Positions 1-5,987 of a DNA stretch of 8,129 nt are shown piece after piece. Origin of the DNA: Flavobacteriaceae bacterium UBA3440. Its GTDB lineage: Bacteria > Bacteroidota > Bacteroidia > Flavobacteriales > Flavobacteriaceae. Where the stretch lies: assembly GCA_002378585.1 (NCBI GenBank), contig DFSJ01000071.1, positions 1 to 8,129 on the forward strand. The letters run 5' to 3'. Every line of letters starts with the position of its first letter. The first letter of the stretch is position 1. A program made the translations under genes and the position numbers. The notes beneath the pieces are model-generated. The model was not told where the DNA came from. It did not search any database and saw nothing but the letters and a program-made list of their open reading frames with translations.

Positions 1-791
1 AGTTTATGGTCGTATAAATCCATAGCAATGATTTGACCCTTGTTGGCCATCAAGGCTGCGAGATGCAGCGATTTGCCTCCGGCGCCAGCGCAAGCATCAA
101 CGACCAACATTCCTGGCTGAACGTCCAGAAAACGCCCAACTTTTTGTGAAGAGGCATCTTGAACTTCAAAATAGCCCTCTTGGAAAGCGGGGTGTTGAAA
201 TAGTGCGGCCCGTTCCTCTAATATCAACGCATCAGGATAATCCGCATGTGTTTTTGTAGCGATTCCATCATCGAACAGAGCATCTGCTAAAGGCTTAGGT
301 TCCGTTTTTAAACGATTGACACGAAGCACTACGGGTGCTTGCTCATTAAGTGCTTTAATTTCTGCAGACCATTGTTCTTCACCCAGTGATGAAGCCCCCA
401 ATTCGTCCAACCAATCTGGAATAGATTCACGGTATTTACGCTCTTTAGAAAGTAGGTCAAAACGACCTTTGATTTTGCGTTCTGGAGTGGGTTCGATCTG
501 CTTCCAATCGGGTAGGGGGATTCCTTTAAGAACGGCCCAAACGGCAAATAAGCGAAAAAGTTTTGGGCGGTCAAAAGGGGCCTTTACTTCTGCAATTTCC
601 ATGTACAATCGCTTCCATCTAACCATGTCATAGGTGGTTTCGGCAATAAATCCACGGTCGCGCGCACCCCATCGCTTGTCGATTTTGAGTACGCGTTCGA
701 TCACTTTATCTGCGTAATGTCCTTGGTTAAAGATCTGATCTAGAGCATCAACTACGGCAAATACTAAGTTTCTGTGAAGTTTGTTCTGCAT
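1..791 (-). CDS. RsmB/NOP-family SAM-dependent RNA (cytosine-5) methyltransferase, 3' end cut by the window edge
   Basis: This gene encodes a class I SAM-dependent methyltransferase of the RsmB/RsmF/Nop2 family, which makes 5-methylcytosine in rRNA (16S C967 in the case of true RsmB). 263 codons are visible, reading in from the left edge. The N-terminal ~130 residues are helical and rich in basic residues (KRWGARDRGFIAETTYD near 38-54). They are followed by the family's RVNRLK (158-163) and the GYFEVQDASSQ block (206-216). The SAM-binding motif I, VDACAGAGGK, lies at 231-240, with an acidic residue of motif II at D258. The catalytic cysteine motifs would lie beyond the edge and cannot be checked. 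The ATG at 791 is chosen because the protein then starts with the LHRNLV-type N-terminus I remember from flavobacterial homologues. An intrinsic terminator ends only a few bases before this ATG. Family assignment is firm; the exact target (RsmB or RsmF type) is not decided. Confidence 0.9.
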   Translation of the reverse strand, partial: MQNKLHRNLVFAVVDALDQIFNQGHYADKVIERVLKIDKRWGARDRGFIAETTYDMVRWKRLYMEIAEVKAPFDRPKLFRLFAVWAVLKGIPLPDWKQIEPTPERKIKGRFDLLSKERKYRESIPDWLDELGASSLGEEQWSAEIKALNEQAPVVLRVNRLKTEPKPLADALFDDGIATKTHADYPDALILEERAALFQHPAFQEGYFEVQDASSQKVGRFLDVQPGMLVVDACAGAGGKSLHLAALMANKGQIIAMDLYDHK

Positions 792-795
792 AAGT

Positions 796-823
796 AAAAA
801 CGCCTAGCAGTAGGCTAGGCGTT
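796..823 (-). terminator. Intrinsic terminator of the minus-strand gene row
   Basis: Read on the minus strand, AACGCCTAG (823-815) pairs perfectly with CTAGGCGTT (807-799) around a 7-nt loop, giving a 9-bp stem. The right arm runs into a five-T tract (800-796). The plus-strand reading of the same hairpin has no T tract, so it acts for minus-strand transcription. It lies 31 nt past the stop codon of the Spy-like gene (854) and its T tract ends 4 nt before the methyltransferase start codon. Confidence 0.85.
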
Positions 824-824
824 G

Positions 825-832
825 CAAAGGTA
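825..832 (-). promoter_or_regulatory. Possible -7 promoter element for the RNA methyltransferase gene
   Basis: TACCTTTG on the minus strand matches the Bacteroidota -7 consensus TAnnTTTG exactly. No TTG-type -33 element is present 19-21 nt upstream, so the match may be chance. If used, transcription would begin near position 818, inside the left arm of the terminator hairpin. The methyltransferase mRNA would then escape that hairpin and carry a leader of about 27 nt. Confidence 0.35.
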
Positions 833-853
833 TTCCTTTTTTTGAGCTGTCTC

Positions 854-1306
854 TTATTCTTGCTTCTTTGTATCGCGGCGTTCGCGATATTGCCGAAATA
901 ATTTTCGCTTAAATGTTTCTTCAGCGTTTACCAACAAGACCATTTGTTTTTTGCTCAATTTCCCGGTTAATTTCTCGTAGAGCTCCAGGTCCATTTGCCA
1001 CATCTTTTTTCTTTGTGACAGATATCTATTCCAGTGTTTGTGTGCTTCAAGCTCCGACATGGATTTGATTTGTTCCTTGGTTTTGATCTGAGATTTCATG
1101 TCGTTCATCAATCCCATAAAGGCGGATTCATGTTCGTTGTAAATCGGCCAAAAAACAGCAGCCTGCTCGGGTGAGAGATCCATTTCTTCTGTAAAATGAG
1201 CCACTTTTAACGCCTTGATTTGCGCAAAATCTGGTTGTTGACTCCAGGCTATTTGCCAAAAGCCCATAAAAATAATCAGGGTGATTAAATAATTATTGTT
1301 CTTCAT
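854..1306 (-). CDS. Secreted Spy/CpxP-like protein, probable periplasmic sensor of the adjacent ECF sigma system
   Basis: A 150-residue exported protein. Residues 1-22 form a signal peptide (KNNN, a hydrophobic stretch, then a WSQ cleavage region). The mature part is predicted all-helical and strongly charged, with two LTxxQ-like motifs, LSPEQ at 44-48 and LSKKQ at 117-121. This spacing fits the Spy/CpxP/CnrX superfamily of periplasmic chaperones and metal or stress sensors. The LSPEQAAVFWPIYNEHE region is typical of Bacteroidota proteins labelled 'sensor of ECF-type sigma factor' (from memory). It is the last gene of the row. Its start overlaps the end of the preceding membrane-protein gene by 14 nt in another frame, which suggests translational coupling. 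No cysteines and only a few scattered histidines are present, so a metal ligand cannot be assigned. The role as sensor is inferred from position and family. Confidence 0.8.
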   Translation of the reverse strand: MKNNNYLITLIIFMGFWQIAWSQQPDFAQIKALKVAHFTEEMDLSPEQAAVFWPIYNEHESAFMGLMNDMKSQIKTKEQIKSMSELEAHKHWNRYLSQRKKMWQMDLELYEKLTGKLSKKQMVLLVNAEETFKRKLFRQYRERRDTKKQE

Positions 1307-1802
1307 AGTGTTGCCATTCTTTGGCGCTTGGTACGGTGAGTTCTAGATAATCATCAATGGGTAGTTCTCCAAAAAAATCGGATTCTCCCATCGTTATCAC
1401 AGGATCTTGGTGTAATTCAGTCAATTCCAGTGAGGGGGTTTCTAAAAGTGCATGTTCTATATACTGGCTCATTTCTAGTTCGCTCAGGGTTGACCACTGA
1501 GTTTGCTGGTTTACTTGATGGGCAGTATATACCCATGCAGCCAAAAACAAAAGTGCCATACTGGCCGCAGCTGACCAGGCATAGAGCGAATAAACTTTTG
1601 TGGGTTTTTTCTCCGAGGTCTTGGCTAATATGTTTGATTTGAGCTCAGAAAAATAATTTTCAGGAAGGTTGAATGTTCTGTTTTTCTTTTGGGCGGATAC
1701 TTCTTGATCTGCGTCGAGCACACGCTGCATACAACACTGTTTCAAAGACACAAAATAGTCTTTGGGTACGTTAAAGTGTTGTTTTTCAGCTGAGGTAGAC
1801 AT
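1293..1802 (-). CDS. Single-pass membrane protein in the anti-sigma position, with a duplicated FN[VL]PxxYF motif
   Basis: A 169-residue protein without a signal peptide. The N-terminal ~70 residues should be cytoplasmic. One membrane helix lies at about 73-92 (SLYAWSAAASMALLFLAAWV), and the acidic C-terminal ~75 residues should be periplasmic. The cytoplasmic part holds the same short motif twice: FNVPKDYF..LK at 10-21 and FNLPENYF..LK at 44-55, 34 residues apart. It lies between an ECF sigma gene (30-nt gap) and a Spy-like sensor gene (14-nt overlap). This is the place and topology of an anti-sigma factor such as CnrY. The classical ZAS HxxxCxxC motif is absent, although a CC pair occurs at 23-24. 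FxVPxxYF motifs are, to my recollection, common in Bacteroidota proteins coded next to ECF sigma genes. The anti-sigma function is inferred; membrane topology is well supported. Confidence 0.75.
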   Translation of the reverse strand: MSTSAEKQHFNVPKDYFVSLKQCCMQRVLDADQEVSAQKKNRTFNLPENYFSELKSNILAKTSEKKPTKVYSLYAWSAAASMALLFLAAWVYTAHQVNQQTQWSTLSELEMSQYIEHALLETPSLELTELHQDPVITMGESDFFGELPIDDYLELTVPSAKEWQHYEEQ

Positions 1803-1805
1803 GTC

Positions 1806-1838
1806 TTTTAGATTTATTTACAGATAAAAGGTTTAATC
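1806..1838 (-). promoter_or_regulatory. Copy 1 of a bipartite ECF-promoter-like element, upstream of the membrane-protein gene
   Basis: On the minus strand, the 16-mer GATTAAACCTTTTATC (1838-1823) is followed after 8 nt by AATCTAAAA (1814-1806). The 16-mer covers the last Asp codon and stop of the sigma gene. Read as an ECF promoter, AACC would be the -35 and TCTAA the -10, with 17 nt between. The start point would fall at or very near the ATG at 1802, implying a leaderless or nearly leaderless mRNA. It matches copy 2 (2391-2423) at 25 of 33 positions. Confidence 0.45.
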
Positions 1839-2375
1839 TTCAGTTAAAAAATCTTTGATTTTAGCCACAGCATGGTGGTAGTTTGCTTTTAGTGCCCCGA
1901 CGGAGGTACCCAGTATCTCGGAGATGTCTTCGTATTTTAAATCGTCAAAATATCTCATCTGAAATACCAGTCTTTGTTTTTCGGGCAATCGGGCCAGCGC
2001 TTGTTGCAACTGTACCTCCATTTCATCTCCATCAAAATATACGTCGCTCTGAAGTTGTTCCGCTTTAAGGGTTAAATAATCATGGGAACTAATGGAGCTC
2101 TTTTTGGCATTTGATTTAATGAAGTTTAGGGCTTCATTGGTGGCAATACGGTACATCCAAGAATAAAGCTGACTTTCGCCTTTAAATCCGTCTATGTTTT
2201 GAAAGATCTTTACAAAGGTATTTTGAACAACATCATCAGCATCATCGTGATGAAGCACCAATCGCCTGATGTGCCAATACAAACGCTCTTGATAGGCATC
2301 GACTAGTTGTCCAAAGGCAGCGTTTTTCTCCTTGGGATTTTGTAGTTGTGCGACAAGTTCTTTTTCAGGAATCAA
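1833..2375 (-). CDS. ECF-type (sigma-70 family) RNA polymerase sigma factor, TTG start
   Basis: A 180-residue extracytoplasmic-function sigma factor. Region 2 spans about residues 20-88: FGQLVDAYQERLYWHIRRLV, then DADDVVQNTFVKIFQNIDGF (core binding), then SWMYRIATNEALNFIK (-10 recognition). Region 4 spans about 128-177 and begins LPEKQRLVFQMRYFDDLKYEDISEIL, followed by the helix-turn-helix GTSVGALKANYHHAVAKIKDFL. Regions 1 and 3 are absent, as in the ECF class. The start is TTG. It is the only usable start in the 42 nt between the in-frame stop of the ABC gene and the first conserved residues, and it gives the normal N-terminus (xIPEKELVAQLQNP). The gene follows the ABC exporter by 42 nt and precedes a membrane protein and a Spy-like sensor. 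That order suggests it is held by a membrane anti-sigma factor and released by an envelope signal. An ECF-promoter-like element upstream suggests autoregulation. Confidence 0.92.
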   Translation of the reverse strand: MIPEKELVAQLQNPKEKNAAFGQLVDAYQERLYWHIRRLVLHHDDADDVVQNTFVKIFQNIDGFKGESQLYSWMYRIATNEALNFIKSNAKKSSISSHDYLTLKAEQLQSDVYFDGDEMEVQLQQALARLPEKQRLVFQMRYFDDLKYEDISEILGTSVGALKANYHHAVAKIKDFLTED

Positions 2376-2390
2376 ATCTGTGTAATTGAA

Positions 2391-2423
2391 TGTAAGATTC
2401 CATAGCTGATAAAAGGTTTAATC
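2391..2423 (-). promoter_or_regulatory. Copy 2 of a bipartite ECF-promoter-like element, upstream of the sigma factor gene
   Basis: On the minus strand, the 16-mer GATTAAACCTTTTATC (2423-2408) is followed after 8 nt by AATCTTACA (2399-2391). It covers the last Asp codon and stop of the ABC exporter gene. AACC, then 17 nt, then TCTTA resembles the AAC-containing -35 and TCTRA -10 of ECF promoters such as those of E. coli sigma E. The start point would be near 2386, about 10 nt before the TTG start. No TTTG/TAnnTTTG housekeeping promoter is visible in this gap. Confidence 0.45.
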
Positions 2424-4247
2424 GGCAGCCAATTGTTGCATGGATACCAACTGTTGGTAGTAGCCATTGTTTTCAATCAGCGATTGATGGGTCCCTCGTT
2501 CAACAATTTTTCCTTGGTGCATCACTAAAATTAGGTCTGCGTGTTGAACGGTGGAGAGACGATGAGCAATCACCAAAGTAGTTCTGTCCTTCATCAATAT
2601 ATTCAGCGCCTCTTGAACACCTCGTTCGCTTTGGGTGTCCAAAGCTGAGGTAGCCTCGTCCAAAATCAACAGGGACGGGTTGGTCAATAATGCTCGAGCT
2701 ATGGAGATGCGTTGTTTCTGTCCACCGCTGAGTTTGTTACCCGCGTCACCAATTGAGGTGTCATAACTGTTTTCTAGCTGTTCGATAAACTCATGGGCAT
2801 GAGCAGCTTTAGCCGCTTGAATAATGGATTCTCTAGAGGCATCCGGTTTCCCCATAGCTATATTATGGGCAATACTGTCGTGAAAAAGCAAGGCGTCTTG
2901 AGCGACTAAGGCCATTTGTTGTCTTAATGAGCCAATTTCCAGGGAGAAAACCGGGGACTCATCCCATAAAATAGTTCCCTGTGTTGGATCGTAAAAGCGC
3001 AGCAGCAACTGTGCTAGTGTGCTTTTTCCACTGCCAGATTGACCGACCAAGGCCACTGTCTGTCCTTGTTTAATTTCAAAATTAATATTGTGAAGCACTT
3101 CTTTCGCACCGTAGCCGAAGTGTACACCTTCAAAACGAATACTTTGGGTTAGGGGTGCAGCCACTACGGGACGTTCCGCTTTTTGTATCGGGTCTGTTTC
3201 CTCGAGCAGCTCAATAATTCGGCCGGCGGCCGCATCAGCTTTTTTAACCCCGTAGGCTGCTTTACTGATCGCTTTTGCTGGAGTTAAAATATTGTAAGCC
3301 AGGGAGATATAGGCGATGAACGACGAGGCGTTTAATGATCCATCAATCAATACTAAGGTACCCCCGTAGACCAGCAGTCCTCCAATTACGGCAATACCCA
3401 AGAATTCACTCAATGGAGAAGCTAGGTTTTGACGGTTAAGCAGTTTATTGGAGTATTGAAAGAATTGCTGGGTGATTTTGCTGAATTTTTGACTGAAATG
3501 GTTTTCAGCCACAAAGGCTTTGATCATCTTAAGCCCGGTAATAGTCTCCTCAGTTTGCGCAAGCATCTGACCCTGAATGTCCTGAACTTGCTCAGATTGT
3601 TTTTTCAAACTTTTTCCAACAACGGAAATAATCCATCCAGAAATCGGAATAAACACAAAGACAAACAAGGTGAGTTGTGGACTGATCAGCATCATCACCA
3701 CCAAGGTAAACAGTATGGTTAAAGGTTCACGAACCATTAATTCAAGCACCGACAACATGGAGTGTTGAACCTCCAACACATCTGTGGTCATTCGGGTCAT
3801 GAGGTCTCCTTTTTTTCGGTCGGTGAAATAACCCATGGGCAGGTGTATCAATTTTTGGTACACCTGATTTCTGATGTCCTTAAGCACCCCGTTGCGCAAA
3901 TAAGTGATGTAGTACATCGCTAGGTAGTTAAACAGGTTTTTGAGTAAAAACAGCACAAGAATCAGCCCCACAGCGAGCCAAAGTCCCTGGCTGGGGTCTT
4001 CACCTGCAACGGCGCCTAGGTGGTAATTGATGGAGTCGGCGACAAAGGGTTTTAAGGTGTTTATTCCCTGATAGATGGGTTTTTCAGCCACAGGGGGCAC
4101 TTGTTTAAAAAGCACGTTCAGCATGGGAATGAGCGCAGCCATAGCCAATGCGCTGAACAAAGCGTACAGCGCATTAAACACAATATTCCAAACCGCATAA
4201 GTTTTATAGGGTTTGGCGTAGTGTAAAATGGTTTTAAAGTGCGTCAT
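2418..4247 (-). CDS. MsbA-type ABC exporter half-transporter (fused membrane and ATPase domains)
   Basis: A 609-residue half-transporter that should work as a homodimer in the inner membrane. The membrane domain has six helices at about 19-43, 89-117, 170-189, 191-211, 282-301 and 307-329. The intracellular loop between helices 2 and 3 carries FTDRKKGDLMTRMTTDV (141-157), typical of type IV exporters. The ATPase domain is complete: A-loop Tyr379 (FGYG), Walker A GQSGSGKST (402-410), Q-loop Gln450, signature LSGGQKQR (506-513), Walker B LLILDEATSALD (526-537) with catalytic Glu531, and H-loop His562. Length and layout fit MsbA-like lipid flippases. Phosphomutase and polyprenyl-phosphate glycosyltransferase neighbours fit a role in envelope lipid or lipid-linked glycan export. 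The substrate cannot be read from sequence; drug exporters share the fold. It lies 27 nt after the phosphomutase stop, and no terminator separates it from the sigma gene. Confidence 0.93.
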   Translation of the reverse strand: MTHFKTILHYAKPYKTYAVWNIVFNALYALFSALAMAALIPMLNVLFKQVPPVAEKPIYQGINTLKPFVADSINYHLGAVAGEDPSQGLWLAVGLILVLFLLKNLFNYLAMYYITYLRNGVLKDIRNQVYQKLIHLPMGYFTDRKKGDLMTRMTTDVLEVQHSMLSVLELMVREPLTILFTLVVMMLISPQLTLFVFVFIPISGWIISVVGKSLKKQSEQVQDIQGQMLAQTEETITGLKMIKAFVAENHFSQKFSKITQQFFQYSNKLLNRQNLASPLSEFLGIAVIGGLLVYGGTLVLIDGSLNASSFIAYISLAYNILTPAKAISKAAYGVKKADAAAGRIIELLEETDPIQKAERPVVAAPLTQSIRFEGVHFGYGAKEVLHNINFEIKQGQTVALVGQSGSGKSTLAQLLLRFYDPTQGTILWDESPVFSLEIGSLRQQMALVAQDALLFHDSIAHNIAMGKPDASRESIIQAAKAAHAHEFIEQLENSYDTSIGDAGNKLSGGQKQRISIARALLTNPSLLILDEATSALDTQSERGVQEALNILMKDRTTLVIAHRLSTVQHADLILVMHQGKIVERGTHQSLIENNGYYQQLVSMQQLAAD

Positions 4248-4274
4248 GGTCGGTAAATTATGCCCGTGTTGTGG

Positions 4275-5987
4275 CTATGCGATGCCTAGGTCTTTAATCA
4301 AGTGTTGGATGCGATGCTCTAAGATCGATTGTGTTTGCTCCGCCGATGAGCCTTCAGGTCGAGGTTCGCAAACACTGATGTAAAATTTAATTTTTGGTTC
4401 GGTGCCGCTGGGGCGAGCTGCAATCATAGAGCCGTCTTCGGTATGGAAAATCAGCACATTTGATTTGGGTAAGGAGATTTCTTCGACCAAATGCTCCAAA
4501 GTACGGGTGGATTTTTGGTGCAAATAGTCATCGATGCGCACCACGGTTGAACCGCCCAAAGTGTGTGGGGGTTCTTGTCGCAAGGCAGACATAGTGGCTT
4601 CAATTTCTTGAGCACCCTCTTTCCCTTTCCGCACCAAAGAAACCAGTTTCTCCAAGTATTGGCCATGTACTTGATATAAGCCTTCTAGTAAATCAAACAG
4701 TGTTTCTCCTTGTGACTTGGCCCAAGCAGCTATTTCGCAAGCTAGAAGCGTGGCAGTTACGGCATCTTTGTCACGAACAAAGTCACCGACCATAAATCCA
4801 TAGCTTTCCTCTCCACCACCGATAAAATGCTGGTGGGGGTGAGCTTCAATGGCTTGTGCAATCCATTTAAATCCAGTAAGCGTTGTTTTTAGCTCTACTT
4901 GATAGTAATCCGCCAATCGCTGAACCATAGGAGTAGATACTATGGTAGATGCGATAAAATCACCTGGGGCAAATCCTTTTTTTGCTCTCTGCTGTAACAA
5001 GAAGTCCAACATCAACACCATGGTTTGGTTCCCATTGATAATTTCTAACTGGCCAGATTTGTTGCGCGCTGCGATTCCCAGTCGATCACTATCCGGGTCA
5101 GTGCCGATCACCAAATCTGCGCCTATGGATTCCGCTTGGCTGATGGCTATGGAAAGAGCTTCTGTTTCTTCAGGGTTTGGAGAGACTACTGTGGGAAAAT
5201 CTCCGTTGGGTTGTGCTTGCTCGGCTACTACATGCAATTGAGTGTATCCAGTTTTTTCTAAAACAGAGGGTATAGCGGTAATCGAAGTGCCGTGCAGTGG
5301 TGTAAATACTATGTTTAATTTATCGCGCTGTGGCGCCTGAAAGCGTCCATTGGTCAATACAGCAAGTTCAAAAGCTTGATCGACATCAGCGTCCAGCAGC
5401 TCAATCAGTTCAGGTTTTGGGGTGAAGCGAACATCTTTGAAGTCTAAGGCATTAATAGCGTCAATGATCGCCTTGTCTTGAGGAGGAACTATTTGCCCGC
5501 CATCGGTCCAATATACCTTGTAACCGTTGTATTCAGGGGGGTTGTGTGAGGCAGTAAGTACGATGCCCGCATGGCATCCTAGATGTTTCACCGTAAAAGA
5601 TAGGGCAGGAGTGGTCCGCAGCTCAGGGAATAAAAAAACCTTGATGTCGTTGGCAGAGAATACCTCGGCAACCACTTTGGCCAATGTGTCGCTTTGGTGG
5701 CGGCAGTCGTAGGCAATAGCCACTTTGATTTGAGTTTGTGGATAACATTGATGTAGGTAGTGGCACAATCCTTGGGTATTTCGTCCCAATGTATACCGAT
5801 TAATCCTATTGGTTCCTACACCCATGGTGCCACGCATACCTCCAGTGCCAAATTCAAGATCTTTATAAAATCGATCTTCGAGTTCTTTGGGTTCGTCAAA
5901 GAGTGAATGTATGGTTTGGTGTGTCTCAAAATCAAAAAACGGATCGAGCCAAGACTGGGCTCGTTCTTGGTAGGTAGGTATACTCAT
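4275..5987 (-). CDS. Phospho-sugar mutase (phosphoglucomutase/phosphomannomutase, alpha-D-phosphohexomutase family)
   Basis: A 570-residue cytoplasmic enzyme that moves phosphate between C1 and C6 (or C5) of a sugar through a phosphoserine. All four family sites are intact: catalytic loop TASHNP (145-150, phosphoserine Ser147), metal-binding loop GTDPDSDRLG (295-304, Asp297/299/301), sugar-specificity loop GGEESYG (391-397), and phosphate-binding loop RPSGTEPK (525-532). The N-terminal FGTGGMRGTMGVGTNRIN (46-63) and the ~570-residue length point to the PGM2/PgcA-like branch rather than the ~460-residue ManB/GlmM branch. That branch includes glucose, glucose-1,6-bisphosphate and phosphopentose mutases, so the preferred substrate is open. 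Its ATG overlaps the glycosyltransferase stop (ATGA, 4 nt), indicating translational coupling. The likely role is supplying sugar 1-phosphates for nucleotide sugars, or pentose/hexose phosphate balance. Confidence 0.93.
   Translation of the reverse strand: MSIPTYQERAQSWLDPFFDFETHQTIHSLFDEPKELEDRFYKDLEFGTGGMRGTMGVGTNRINRYTLGRNTQGLCHYLHQCYPQTQIKVAIAYDCRHQSDTLAKVVAEVFSANDIKVFLFPELRTTPALSFTVKHLGCHAGIVLTASHNPPEYNGYKVYWTDGGQIVPPQDKAIIDAINALDFKDVRFTPKPELIELLDADVDQAFELAVLTNGRFQAPQRDKLNIVFTPLHGTSITAIPSVLEKTGYTQLHVVAEQAQPNGDFPTVVSPNPEETEALSIAISQAESIGADLVIGTDPDSDRLGIAARNKSGQLEIINGNQTMVLMLDFLLQQRAKKGFAPGDFIASTIVSTPMVQRLADYYQVELKTTLTGFKWIAQAIEAHPHQHFIGGGEESYGFMVGDFVRDKDAVTATLLACEIAAWAKSQGETLFDLLEGLYQVHGQYLEKLVSLVRKGKEGAQEIEATMSALRQEPPHTLGGSTVVRIDDYLHQKSTRTLEHLVEEISLPKSNVLIFHTEDGSMIAARPSGTEPKIKFYISVCEPRPEGSSAEQTQSILEHRIQHLIKDLGIA

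Noticed and set aside
316..633. Open frame of 105 codons on the plus strand, and an 81-codon minus-strand frame at 329-574
   Set aside because: Both lie inside the RNA methyltransferase gene, whose frame carries conserved family blocks. Their products look compositionally random, so they are shadows.
1430..2068. Plus-strand open frames at 1430-1642 and 1883-2068
   Set aside because: They are antisense to the membrane-protein and sigma genes, have no promoter or family features, and their products resemble nothing.
2376..2420. Possible stop-codon read-through fusion of the exporter and the sigma factor, since the sigma frame follows in frame after the exporter TAA
   Set aside because: Two complete families end and begin normally on either side, and nothing suggests recoding. 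The shared frame has a one-in-three chance.
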